Assembly: GCA_030066885.1 (NCBI GenBank) | Contig: JASJAT010000047.1 | Location: 1 to 46,226, forward strand | DNA length: 46,226 nt | Origin: Arenicellales bacterium | GTDB lineage: Bacteria; Pseudomonadota; Gammaproteobacteria; Arenicellales; JAANXG01 | Direction: 5' to 3' | In this document: piece after piece, positions 32,253-42,298 of the stretch | How positions within the stretch are numbered: position 1 is the first letter of the stretch | Layout of the letters: each line of letters starts with the position of its first letter | The notes under the pieces: generated by a model | The model's database searches: none | What the model saw: the letters and a program-made list of their open reading frames with translations, nothing else | What the model was told of the DNA's origin: nothing | Program-made: the position numbers and the translations under genes

Positions 32253-33821
32253 CTATTGTTGAGCAAAGTATCGCTCTAGGTATTCCTCGAAAGAGATCTG
32301 GTCAGCGCTTTCGATTTCTTTTTGGCGTTGTATCGACACACGCGCCTCTTTTTCGAAAAACGTCACTCGCTCGGGTGGCATGTCCAGCCGTTGAAAGTAT
32401 TCGTTGTGCTGCTCACAAACGTCCATAGCATAGTGGAAAAACGATTGTTCATTCCTGCGCATATCTTCTAGCAACCTGGCCGACGGGGTTTGTTCAGGAT
32501 CCTCTATTGCGGAGAACTCCGCCCCGAGCGCCTTAGAATAGGGACTGCCTTCTTCACTCTGGTCCAATATTTCTGCTACTGGTAGCATAGCCTGATAAAT
32601 CTCATTAGCCCATTGTTGCAGGAGCACCTGCGTACTGTTTCTCAGCAGTTTTAGTGACGGCGTACGGCCACAACAGGCAACCGTTTGTTGGTTATGGTCG
32701 ATCTTCTTTTGCTCGTCAGTGCTAATCGGCGGACTCTCCTGCAATAAACAGAAGATAAGGAACATTTCCATAAAACGCATTTGGTTTTCGTTGACGCCGA
32801 CTGGGTCAAATAAGTCTACATCAAGTGCACGAATCTCTACGTACTGCACACCCCGCCGCTTCAACGCGAGGGTGGGTTTCTCGCCAGACTGTGCAACTTG
32901 CTTTGGACGCACGAAGCTATAGTATTCGTTCTCGATCTGTAGAACATTGGCGTTGAGCTGCAGGTGCTCCCCATTGACTACGACACCTGTCTTTTCATAC
33001 TCAGGAAACGGCGTTTCGATTGCACGGGTCAATCCCCGCACATAATCCTCAAGATTGTTATATGAAATATCGAGGTTTTCTTGCACTTGGTTTTTATAAC
33101 CGATGTCACTCATACGTAGCGAGGTTGCATAGCGATTAAAGTAGGTGTGTTGGTCAAAGTCCTCCAACCAATCCGGCCCATTAGAGAAAAAGGATTTACA
33201 CACCGCCGGCGAAGCACCGAACAAATATGGAATAACCCACCCCAACCGTTGAAAGTTTCTAATCAAGCAGAAATAAGAATCCGAGATGAACTGTTGGAGC
33301 TCTCGTGAATCTCCCACGACTTCTTGAAACAGGGGCCAGAGGTTCTCCGGTAAAGAATAGTTAAAATGCACCCCCGCAATAGCTTGCATGGTCCTGCCAT
33401 AGCGATAACCTAAACCACGCCTGTAGACGTTCTTCATGGTGCCCACATTAGAGGTTCCATAGAAAGCAATTGGAATGCTGTGCTCGTCTGCGATCAGGCA
33501 AGGCATACTGGTGGCCCAAAGCAGTTCGTCATCCAGCTTGCTATAGACATATTTATGTATTTGAGAAAGGAACTCGCGTACCGACCGCACATCCGTACAC
33601 GGCGGTGTTATGAATTCAAGCAAGGCTTCTGAATAGTCGGTTGTGATATAGGGGTGAGTCAGAGCGGAACCTAGTGCCAAGGGGTGGGGCGTTTGTGCAA
33701 TACTCCCATCCTGGGTTACACGCAGACTTTCCTTTTCAACACCCTTCTTACCTCCTGCCAAGAGGTCGTCCTGCCCGCTTTCCAGGAGCCGTGCGAGGCG
33801 ATTTTCAAAGAGATCATACAA
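32253..33821 (-). CDS. gshA: Glutamate--cysteine ligase
   Basis: First, ATP-dependent step of glutathione synthesis in the cytoplasm. The protein matches proteobacterial GshA over its length: GGKKGVEKESLRV near the N-terminus (ATP/metal Glu residues), TDYSEALLEFITPP, GVHFNYSLPE, RNFQRLGWVIPYLFGASPA, TSLRMSDIGY and YVEIRALDVDLFDPVG. TTG at 33821 is preceded by AGGAGA with 8 bases spacing; an in-frame GTG at 33839 lacks such a site, so TTG is preferred. thiC lies upstream and the DadA-like gene downstream on the same strand. Confidence 0.95.
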   Translation of the reverse strand: MYDLFENRLARLLESGQDDLLAGGKKGVEKESLRVTQDGSIAQTPHPLALGSALTHPYITTDYSEALLEFITPPCTDVRSVREFLSQIHKYVYSKLDDELLWATSMPCLIADEHSIPIAFYGTSNVGTMKNVYRRGLGYRYGRTMQAIAGVHFNYSLPENLWPLFQEVVGDSRELQQFISDSYFCLIRNFQRLGWVIPYLFGASPAVCKSFFSNGPDWLEDFDQHTYFNRYATSLRMSDIGYKNQVQENLDISYNNLEDYVRGLTRAIETPFPEYEKTGVVVNGEHLQLNANVLQIENEYYSFVRPKQVAQSGEKPTLALKRRGVQYVEIRALDVDLFDPVGVNENQMRFMEMFLIFCLLQESPPISTDEQKKIDHNQQTVACCGRTPSLKLLRNSTQVLLQQWANEIYQAMLPVAEILDQSEEGSPYSKALGAEFSAIEDPEQTPSARLLEDMRRNEQSFFHYAMDVCEQHNEYFQRLDMPPERVTFFEKEARVSIQRQKEIESADQISFEEYLERYFAQQ

Positions 33822-33874
33822 AATGGAGTCTCCTAGCACGCATCTTGCGCCAAGGCAGCCGTATGTTGCATATA

Positions 33875-33902
33875 AGTTCCTAGGTGCTAGTCACTAGGAA
33901 CT
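33875..33902. repeat. CTAG-rich hairpin between thiC and gshA
   Basis: AGTTCCTAG and CTAGGAACT form a perfect 9-bp inverted repeat with a 10-base spacer that itself contains CTAG. It lies in the short gap between thiC and gshA and could modulate read-through. Related in composition to the palindrome at 20925-20942. Confidence 0.55.
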
Positions 33903-33915
33903 AGCTACTAAAAAT

Positions 33916-35835
<1,920 letters not shown>

Positions 35836-35896
35836 TTAAACACAGAGTATACCCGTTTAGTTGCACCAAACCAGCAAAGAGCTTAACCTTTCCGCG

Positions 35897-35902
35897 ATTA
35901 TA
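35897..35902 (-). promoter_or_regulatory. Candidate thiC -10 box
   Basis: On the minus strand TATAAT reads perfectly here, about 95 bases before the thiC ATG, in the 125 bases shared with the divergent methyltransferase gene. No convincing -35 lies at 16-18 bases, so this is a suggestion only. Confidence 0.3.
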
Positions 35903-35927
35903 TACACGACCTTTTTATAGACGCATA

Positions 35928-36581
35928 ATGAATACAGAGCAGGCCAGATTTAATATGATTGAGCAGCAGATCAGGCCATGGGAGGTCTTGGATCCCCGGA
36001 TTTTGGAATTGCTGCCGACCGTTCCGCGCGAAGAATTTGTCCCCACAGAACACAGAGCGCTTGCTTTTATTGATACCCATATTCCGCTGGGTCATGGTCA
36101 AGTCATGATGCAACCCAAACAAGAAGCCCGTCTACTGCAGGAAATAGCTATAACATCTAAAGATCGAGTTTTAGAAATAGGCACGGGCAGTGGCTACATG
36201 ACCGCGTTACTCGCCTCTTTGGCTAAAGAGATCGACACGGTCGAAATATTCCCTGACCTTCTGGCTTCCGCGAAAAAGAAGCTGACAGATCACGGACTAA
36301 ACAATATTAATTATTTTGAGGGAGACGCTGCCAATGGCTGGCAAAGTGACCTCCCGTACGATGCCATAATGCTCACAGGCTCTGTGCCTATTTTGTTGGA
36401 CACATTTGTGGAAAGTCTAAACCTGGGTGGGCGGCTGGTAGCTGTAGTGGGGCAAGACCCGATTATGGAAGCAATATTGATCGAAAAAATGAGAGATGGA
36501 TCGATTCGCCAAACATCATTGTTTGATACCAGCCTACCGCCGCTGATCAATGCACAAACACCATCTCCATTCGTCTTCTAG
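35928..36581 (+). CDS. Protein-L-isoaspartate O-methyltransferase family protein
   Basis: 217 residues. The Pcm-like N-terminus MNTEQARFNMIEQQIRPWEV and VPREEFVP precede the SAM-binding motif VLEIGTGSGYMTALLA at about 80-95. This is the Pcm-related subgroup often encoded near tolC in gammaproteobacteria, rather than the classical Pcm beside surE. The usual Ser/Thr before the GHGQ region is altered (PLGHGQVMMQP), so repair of isoaspartyl residues is not certain. Divergent from thiC. The NTF2-like gene follows directly. Confidence 0.85.
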   Translation: MNTEQARFNMIEQQIRPWEVLDPRILELLPTVPREEFVPTEHRALAFIDTHIPLGHGQVMMQPKQEARLLQEIAITSKDRVLEIGTGSGYMTALLASLAKEIDTVEIFPDLLASAKKKLTDHGLNNINYFEGDAANGWQSDLPYDAIMLTGSVPILLDTFVESLNLGGRLVAVVGQDPIMEAILIEKMRDGSIRQTSLFDTSLPPLINAQTPSPFVF

Positions 36582-36631
36582 TGCGAAAAACCTCATCAAA
36601 CAAGATACAATACGATATACACCCGGGTGCC

Positions 36632-37087
36632 ATGAAGACTCTTAATCTACATACTCCAGACCAGGCTGAAGCGGCATTTTACTCCGCTTTTGAGAGTGGC
36701 GACCTTGAAGCGATGATGGCAGTTTGGTCTGATGAAGGTGACATCGTATGTATTCACCCCCACGGGCCGAGATTGGTTGGATACCAAGAGGTGCGTGACA
36801 GTTGGCGGCAGATTCTGGAGCACTCACCGCGCATGCGCTTTAAAATCAGTGAACTGAACACGATTCGCAACGAAGAGTTGGCAATTCGCTTTGTTAACGA
36901 GAACATCCACGTTGACGACGTAGATGAACCTCACTTCGCCGTACTGGCGACAAACGTATATCGCCGCACGCCGAAAGGCTGGCGTATCATTCTTCATCAT
37001 GCTTCGCCCACACCGGAGTCACTGCAAAACATTGCCGACAGTGAGATAGCAGAATCTGCAGAAAAAGAAGAGATAACAATTCACTAA
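36632..37087 (+). CDS. NTF2-like (SnoaL/DUF4440-type) protein
   Basis: About 151 residues from the ATG at 36632. FYSAFESGDLEAMMAVWSDEGDIVCIHPHG at the N-terminus, split by the cone-shaped fold's first helices, is typical of the NTF2-like superfamily; later WRIILHHASPTPES matches DUF4440-type members. The function is unknown. A GTG at 36581 overlapping the previous stop would add 17 residues, so translational coupling is possible. Ends 8 bases before palindromic element C. Confidence 0.8.
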   Translation: MKTLNLHTPDQAEAAFYSAFESGDLEAMMAVWSDEGDIVCIHPHGPRLVGYQEVRDSWRQILEHSPRMRFKISELNTIRNEELAIRFVNENIHVDDVDEPHFAVLATNVYRRTPKGWRIILHHASPTPESLQNIADSEIAESAEKEEITIH

Positions 37088-37095
37088 AGAAATAA

Positions 37096-37177
37096 CCGGG
37101 GACAGTATACTTTTTAAACATATACCCCGACCGTTATTACCAATCGAGGTTGATAATTAAAAAGTATACTGTCCCCG
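37096..37177. repeat. Palindromic element copy C (GGGGACAGT family)
   Basis: Left arm 37096-37117 and right arm 37157-37177 are perfect inverses over 21 bases (GGGGACAGTATACTTTTTAA core). The centre is 39 bases. It fills the gap between convergent genes, 8 bases after one stop and 3 bases before the other, and is followed by TTTTT on the plus strand, so it can act as a shared terminator. Confidence 0.9.
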
Positions 37178-37180
37178 TTT

Positions 37181-38452
37181 TTATTTGCGTGGAATAAAGG
37201 GTGAAAACAAGGACAATGTTTTTTCCAATGCCCCCTTGTTCTCTTCAATCAAGCGCCTACCAGCCTCACCCGTCTTGAAGCGTAAATTTGGATCATTTAA
37301 AAACTCTTTCACTGTAGCCGCAAGTTCTCTCGCGTCCTTCACCTCCACACCTGCGCCTCTTTCCAAGGTCAGTTGACTGATTTCCATAAAATTGAACATA
37401 TGCGGTCCAAAAATAACGGGAATACCTAGGGCGCAGGGTTCCAAAACGTTGTGACCACCGTGACGAACCAGGCTGCCCCCAACGAAAGCTACATCTGCTG
37501 CGGCATACATTAGCGTCAACTCTCCCATGGTGTCACCGATATAAATATCTGTCTCCGCCAGATCGATTTTAGGCTCGCTTCTACATACAACTTCAAATTT
37601 GCTCTTACGTGCCAGTTTAGTAACGGCCGAAAATCTCTCCTGATGTCTCGGTACCAGCACTAGAATTAGATCTTTGTACTCATTCTTGAGCTGCTTATAT
37701 ACCTCGATTATCAACTCGTCTTCACCTTCATGGGTGCTCCCCGCTATCCACACCGGCCTTTCTTGTCCCCAGTCTCGCCGCAGCACCTGGGCTACCTCGT
37801 TTAAACTGGCTGGGATTCGAACTTCGAACTTAATACTGCCTGTCACCTGCACTGTTTCCGGAGGTGCACCTAATTCTTGCAACCGTTGCGAATCAGGTGG
37901 GCTTTGTACAGCAAAACAACTTACTCGCTTGAGTACATCGCCCACCATTCCGCGCACTTTGTAGTATTTCCGAAATGACCGTTCTGACAACCGCAGATTG
38001 GCGAAAAGTACAGGGATGCTTTGTTCATTACAGCGTCGAATCGTATTCGGCCAGATCTCGGTTTCCATTATCATGACAACTTTTGGGTGTACCACTTTAA
38101 GGAAGCGGTTGATAGACCCGGGATAGTCATAGGGTGCGTAACGATGAAGGACACCATCACCAAATAGTCTGCTCACCTCATCGGCGCCTGTAGGTGTCAT
38201 AGTAGTGACAATGATTCTTAACTTATCACTCGACAACAAATGGTTAACCAATGGCGCTGCCGCTCGCGCTTCACCTACCGACACGGCGTGTACCCAGACA
38301 TCCATCGGTGCCTCAATATCAGTGAAGCCAAACCGTTCTTTCCAGCGCTGCCAATATGCAGGATTCTTAAAACCGCGAATAAAAAGCCGAATAAATATGA
38401 TCGGGAGAAAAAAGTAGAGCAGTGGAGTGTAGAAATATTTCACTATGCTCAA
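37181..38452 (-). CDS. waaA: 3-deoxy-D-manno-octulosonic acid (Kdo) transferase
   Basis: Adds Kdo to lipid IVA at the cytoplasmic face of the inner membrane, the first LPS core step. 423 residues: N-terminal membrane anchor (about 8-25), then VWVHAVSVGEARAAAPLV at about 51-68 with the catalytic Glu, TTMTPTGADEV, YAPYDYPGSINRFL, VMIMETEIWPN, and in the C-lobe AGSTHEGEDELI and FVGGSLVRHGGHNVLEPCALGIPVIFGPHM. The start is TTG at 38452 with no strong ribosome site. The stop touches palindromic element C. Confidence 0.95.
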   Translation of the reverse strand: MSIVKYFYTPLLYFFLPIIFIRLFIRGFKNPAYWQRWKERFGFTDIEAPMDVWVHAVSVGEARAAAPLVNHLLSSDKLRIIVTTMTPTGADEVSRLFGDGVLHRYAPYDYPGSINRFLKVVHPKVVMIMETEIWPNTIRRCNEQSIPVLFANLRLSERSFRKYYKVRGMVGDVLKRVSCFAVQSPPDSQRLQELGAPPETVQVTGSIKFEVRIPASLNEVAQVLRRDWGQERPVWIAGSTHEGEDELIIEVYKQLKNEYKDLILVLVPRHQERFSAVTKLARKSKFEVVCRSEPKIDLAETDIYIGDTMGELTLMYAAADVAFVGGSLVRHGGHNVLEPCALGIPVIFGPHMFNFMEISQLTLERGAGVEVKDARELAATVKEFLNDPNLRFKTGEAGRRLIEENKGALEKTLSLFSPFIPRK

Positions 38453-38770
38453 GTTGAAGAACCAGAGGACGAAAGAAAAAGCACTCTAGCCCGTATATTG
38501 CACCAGAACCCCAGACGATGGCACAGGACAGGGTTGTTTGGGTGCCGGGCTGGAACTCAAGGCATAGCCGTAGCTATAGCTTGAGTGAATGCCAAGCCCA
38601 AGCGGGCCTGGACTAGCCAGGGCCGGGGTAGGCCGACTACTAATACGAACTTTACTCATCGAAGGATCAAATACAGGTATAGTTGCAGCCTTTGATTTAG
38701 GAACTTAAATACAACACACGGCCGCGTTAGTGCAATATGTGGACTAGCGCGAACTATTCACAGCTCCTCC
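38453..38770. other. 318-base intergenic region with strong secondary structure
   Basis: No convincing gene. The centre (38547-38624) can fold on either strand: ACTCAAG (38555-38561) pairs with CTTGAGT (38580-38586) and inner ATAGC with GCTAT; GGGCT (38547-38551) closes this with AGCCC (38595-38599); a second hairpin pairs GGCCTGG (38605-38611) with CCAGGGCC (38617-38624), one base bulged. It lies 90-180 bases upstream of waaA and downstream of hemF in its own direction. It could be a leader structure or small RNA. Confidence 0.4.
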
Positions 38771-39706
38771 CTATGTTTTTGCCGTTTGTACTTTGCTTTC
38801 CAAATCGAGCCAATCGCGGGGGACGAGGTAGTTGTCAATCAAGTCTGCTTCTGGGCTGCCTGCTTCTGGACGATAGTTGTATCGCCACACCACTTTTGGC
38901 GGCAGCGACATCAATATAGATTCAGTACGCCCGCCAGACTGAAGTCCAAATAGCGTGCCCCGATCGTAAACCAGATTAAATTCAACATACCGCCCGCGAC
39001 GATACAGCTGCCAATCCCGTTCCTTTTCCCCATAGGATAGGCCCTTTCTTTTTCTTAGGATCGGCAAATAGGCATCGATATAGCTGTCGCCAACACTTCT
39101 CAGAAACTCAAAACATGTGTCAAAGTCCCAATCGTTCAAATCATCAAAAAACAAACCGCCGACCCCGCGGGTTTCTTTTCTGTGCTTTAAATAAAAGTAC
39201 TCATCACACCATTTTTTAAAGCGAGGGTAGACACCGTCACCGAAGCGCTTGCAAGCATCGAATGCAACTCTGTGCCAATGCACTACATCTTCTTTAAAAG
39301 GATAGTACGGAGTTAGGTCATAGCCACCACCAAACCACCAAGTCTGTGCGCTATCCTGTTTACCCGCGACAAAAAATCGTACATTCATGTGTGAAGTGGG
39401 TACATAAGGATTCTGTGGATGCATGACCAGGGAGACCCCGAGCGCTTCAAAGCTTTGGCCGCTGAGCTCAGGCCGTCGCGCTGTGGCAGCAGCTGGAAGC
39501 TGAGGACCTTTTATGTGCGAGAAATTCACACCGCCTTGTTCGAGCGCCGCACCGTTTGCAAGTATCCGTGTAATTCCCCCGCCGCCCTGGGGGTAGGTCC
39601 ATGTTTCTTGTGTAAACCGTTGTCCATCTTCGATGGTCTCCAGATTTGCACATACTTCTGCCTGCAGGCCCAGAAGATAATTTCTTATGGCTTCAACATC
39701 GGGCAT
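38771..39706 (-). CDS. hemF: Oxygen-dependent coproporphyrinogen III oxidase
   Basis: Aerobic step of heme synthesis: two oxidative decarboxylations giving protoporphyrinogen IX. 311 residues with [41 protein letters not shown] (split here by family-conserved [13 protein letters not shown]), [21 protein letters not shown] and [17 protein letters not shown]. The ATG is at 39706. It lies 15 bases after tsaC, the same tsaC-hemF order seen in many gammaproteobacteria, and is last in the minus-strand cluster. Confidence 0.97.
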   Translation of the reverse strand: MPDVEAIRNYLLGLQAEVCANLETIEDGQRFTQETWTYPQGGGGITRILANGAALEQGGVNFSHIKGPQLPAAATARRPELSGQSFEALGVSLVMHPQNPYVPTSHMNVRFFVAGKQDSAQTWWFGGGYDLTPYYPFKEDVVHWHRVAFDACKRFGDGVYPRFKKWCDEYFYLKHRKETRGVGGLFFDDLNDWDFDTCFEFLRSVGDSYIDAYLPILRKRKGLSYGEKERDWQLYRRGRYVEFNLVYDRGTLFGLQSGGRTESILMSLPPKVVWRYNYRPEAGSPEADLIDNYLVPRDWLDLESKVQTAKT

Positions 39707-39721
39707 GATGTCTCTCTGCTT

Positions 39722-40276
39722 TCACTCTCTGACGATCTTATTCGTCATAGCGTCTCTTATTTGAGTGGGTTTCGGTTGATCACCCAAGTTGCCAACCAAT
39801 ACATAGTCAATATCATTTCCGAATTCCCGATATACGGCTTTAGCCGACCTGGCGGGTTGACGACCGTGTCGATTTGCACTGGTTGATATCAACGGTAGTC
39901 TAGAATATTTACAAAGCGCCGCCGCGCCTTTGTGTGCTGTTACACGCACTGCTATGGTGTCATGCAGCCCGGTTAACCAGCTCGACACGAGGGGTCGAGT
40001 AGGCATCAGCCAAGTATAGGGTCCAGGCCAAACGTCACCAGCGCGCGCCAGTGCCTTTTGCTCGGTAACGTCGACATATCTCGTCAACTGCTGCACTCTG
40101 GCCGCAATCAGGATCAGTCCTTGTTGCCACCGTCGGTGCTTAATACGCAGCAAACGGAGGATTGACTTGTTTTGGCGTGGATCGCATCCTAATCCATAAC
40201 AAAACTCAGTCGGATACGCGACAATCCCCCCGCCGTGTATTACTTCCGCGGCTGCTTTTAGATCTGCAACTTCCAC
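39722..40276 (-). CDS. tsaC: L-threonylcarbamoyladenylate synthase (YrdC-type)
   Basis: Makes threonylcarbamoyl-AMP for the t6A modification of tRNA. 184 residues, the short TsaC form. GGIVAYPTEFCYGLGCDP at about 16-33 is the signature start of the YrdC fold, KHRRWQQGLILIA at about 46-58 holds the KxR-type basic motif (slightly diverged from KxRPxxxPL), and PLISTSANRHGRQPA is the conserved second motif. The start is GTG at 40276. It lies 35 bases after purE. Confidence 0.9.
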   Translation of the reverse strand: MEVADLKAAAEVIHGGGIVAYPTEFCYGLGCDPRQNKSILRLLRIKHRRWQQGLILIAARVQQLTRYVDVTEQKALARAGDVWPGPYTWLMPTRPLVSSWLTGLHDTIAVRVTAHKGAAALCKYSRLPLISTSANRHGRQPARSAKAVYREFGNDIDYVLVGNLGDQPKPTQIRDAMTNKIVRE

Positions 40277-40311
40277 GACTAGCTACAATTCTGCACCGAG
40301 AAACGAAACGG

Positions 40312-40812
40312 CTAGTTTCTATCCTGCAACTCCTGATCCTTCTGCCGCACCATTTGTGCGCTTTCCTCTCTGTCTCGCGCCAAATTCTGACCTACCTCTT
40401 GATCAAGCAGACTTATAATTTGTGCTGCTAGATAGGCCGCGTTTTTTGCCCCGGCTTTACCAATCGCTACACAAGCTACAGGCACACCTCCGGGCATTTG
40501 TACTGTAGACAACAAGGCGTCCTGGCCCCGCAATGGGCCCGCTTCCATGGGGACGCCGATAACGGGCTTTAAGGTTAACGCAGCCACTGTGCCGGCAAGG
40601 TGGGCGGCTAGCCCTGCGGCGGCGATAAATACGACGCAACCTCTTTGGTCAGCTTGTTTAACATATTCATGAGTTGCTTGGGGCGTGCGGTGGGCTGAAG
40701 TGATCTTAACTTCCCAGGGAATGTTCAGACTACTCAGTGTATCCAGTGCGGTCTGCATCACAGCCAAATCAGAATCCGAGCCCATTAGTACAGCAACGAA
40801 GTATTTACTCAT
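40312..40812 (-). CDS. purE: N5-carboxyaminoimidazole ribonucleotide mutase
   Basis: Purine pathway enzyme converting N5-CAIR to CAIR. 166 residues. Signature VAVLMGSDSDLAVMQ at the N-terminus (SDSD phosphate loop), KITSAHRTPQATHEYV with the catalytic His, and FIAAAGLAAHLAGTVAALT plus PMEAGPLRGQDALLSTVQMPGG at the core. The last 20 residues are charged (REESAQMVRQKDQELQDRN). purK, its usual partner, is not within the window. Located 90 bases after purD with an AT-rich repeat between. Confidence 0.95.
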   Translation of the reverse strand: MSKYFVAVLMGSDSDLAVMQTALDTLSSLNIPWEVKITSAHRTPQATHEYVKQADQRGCVVFIAAAGLAAHLAGTVAALTLKPVIGVPMEAGPLRGQDALLSTVQMPGGVPVACVAIGKAGAKNAAYLAAQIISLLDQEVGQNLARDREESAQMVRQKDQELQDRN

Positions 40813-40902
40813 AGTTGATAATAAAAAGTTAGGTTAAAAGTTAGAAAGCATGGCCAAAAGCTATCAAGGAAAATGGAACACTGCTGTATCTCGTTTTTCT
40901 CT

Positions 40903-42192
40903 TTAATCACTCTTTTCCCGACTTATCGCTCTGTATCCGATGTCAGTTCGATAGTAGACCCCGTCCCAACGGATGTTTCCTACAGCGTCGTAGGCTTTTT
41001 CCTGAGCCTCGAGTGTGTCCTTGCCCAGTGCCGTCACACACACAACCCGCCCCCCGCTAGTGACTACATTACCGTCGCGTACTTGAGTCCCAGCATGAAA
41101 TGTCTTTACTGAATCCGGCTCAACCTTATCCAGTCCGTTGATTACCTGTCCTTTCCGGTAGGGTCCCGGGTAACCAGTGGAAGCCATTACGACCCCCAGG
41201 GCCACTCTGGGATCCCATTCTACACTAGCGTGTTGCAGGTTGCCGTCTAGTGCCTTGTCGCACAAATCAACCAGGTCTGACTTTAACCTCATCAAAACCG
41301 GCTGCGTTTCGGGGTCACCGAATCGACAGTTATATTCGAGTACTCGCACCGTCCCATCATTCGCAATCATCAGTCCCGCGTAAAGAAATCCTGTGTACGG
41401 TATTCCCTCCTCGGTAAGACCCGCCACGGTGGGCTCAATAATCTCGTGCATAATCAAGGCATGTACCTCATCGGTGACGACCGGTGCAGGCGAATATGCC
41501 CCCATGCCTCCGGTATTTGGTCCTTTATCACGGTTGTCTCTGGCTTTGTGATCCTGTGATGTAGCCAGCGGCAGAATGTGAACACCGTCTACCATACACA
41601 TGAAGCTTGCCTCTTCCCCTTCCAAAAATTCCTCGATCACGACTTTGCTCCCGGCTGACCCAAACCGGTTTTCTTGCAGACATTCTTTCACCGCAGCTAT
41701 CGCTTGTTCCTTATCCATGGCAACGGTGACACCCTTACCTGCTGCCAGCCCGTCAGCCTTGACAACGATTGGGCAACTCTGTTTTCTCAGGTACTGTTCG
41801 GCACTGTTTATATCCGTAAAGCTAGCGTAGGCGGCGGTAGGGATGTTGTATTTGCTTAAAAAATCCTTAGCGAATGATTTTGAGCCCTCTAATTGAGCCG
41901 CAGCTTCGCTCGGGCCAAAACAGCGCAGCCCTTTGTCGGTAAACCGATCCACTATGCCTGCAACGAGCGGTGCCTCGGGCCCAACAATGGTCAATTCAAC
42001 AGCACGTTGCTGAGCAAAGGACAACAAAGCATCGATGTCTTCCGCATCAATGTCGATGTTGTTTACCTTAGGCTCAGAACTGGTCCCAGCATTACCTGGT
42101 GCGACGACAACTTCTTTTACTTTATTCGACTGCGCGATTTTCCATGCCAATGCATGTTCTCTACCGCCACTTCCGACTACTAGTACTTTCAT
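40903..42192 (-). CDS. purD: Phosphoribosylamine--glycine ligase
   Basis: ATP-grasp enzyme of purine synthesis. From the ATG at 42192 the protein begins MKVLVVGSGGREHALAWK, the canonical PurD start; an upstream GTG at 42207 would add five residues. Other motifs: VVAPGNAGT, VKADGLAAGKGV, GEEASFMCMVDG, QDHKARDNRDKGPNTGGMGAYSP-type segment and EYNCRFGDPETQ. About 429 residues. It follows purH as usual, but palindromic element D with a terminator-like tail lies in the gap, so expression relative to purH may be reduced or independent. Confidence 0.96.
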   Translation of the reverse strand: MKVLVVGSGGREHALAWKIAQSNKVKEVVVAPGNAGTSSEPKVNNIDIDAEDIDALLSFAQQRAVELTIVGPEAPLVAGIVDRFTDKGLRCFGPSEAAAQLEGSKSFAKDFLSKYNIPTAAYASFTDINSAEQYLRKQSCPIVVKADGLAAGKGVTVAMDKEQAIAAVKECLQENRFGSAGSKVVIEEFLEGEEASFMCMVDGVHILPLATSQDHKARDNRDKGPNTGGMGAYSPAPVVTDEVHALIMHEIIEPTVAGLTEEGIPYTGFLYAGLMIANDGTVRVLEYNCRFGDPETQPVLMRLKSDLVDLCDKALDGNLQHASVEWDPRVALGVVMASTGYPGPYRKGQVINGLDKVEPDSVKTFHAGTQVRDGNVVTSGGRVVCVTALGKDTLEAQEKAYDAVGNIRWDGVYYRTDIGYRAISREKSD

Positions 42193-42216
42193 AGCGCCAG
42201 CCCCCACATTAAAAAA

Positions 42217-42293
42217 CCGGGGACAGTATACTTTTTAACGTTGTTTGTAACCGTTCGAGATGATCCCAGTGTCAAAAAGTATACTGCCCCCGG
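42217..42293. repeat. Palindromic element copy D (GGGGACAGT family), terminator-like between purH and purD
   Basis: Left arm 42217-42238 and right arm 42274-42293 are inverse with one mismatch (TGCCCCC versus TGTCCCC). The centre is 35 bases. On the minus strand the stem is followed directly by TTTTTT, so it has the form of an intrinsic terminator. It starts 6 bases after the purH stop and ends 24 bases before the purD ATG. Confidence 0.88.
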
Positions 42294-42298
42294 TGTTA

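Noticed and set aside
38588-38707. A 39-codon plus-strand frame in the waaA-hemF gap
   Set aside because: It overlaps the paired structure, has Pro/Gly-rich low-complexity sequence and no ribosome site; more likely chance.
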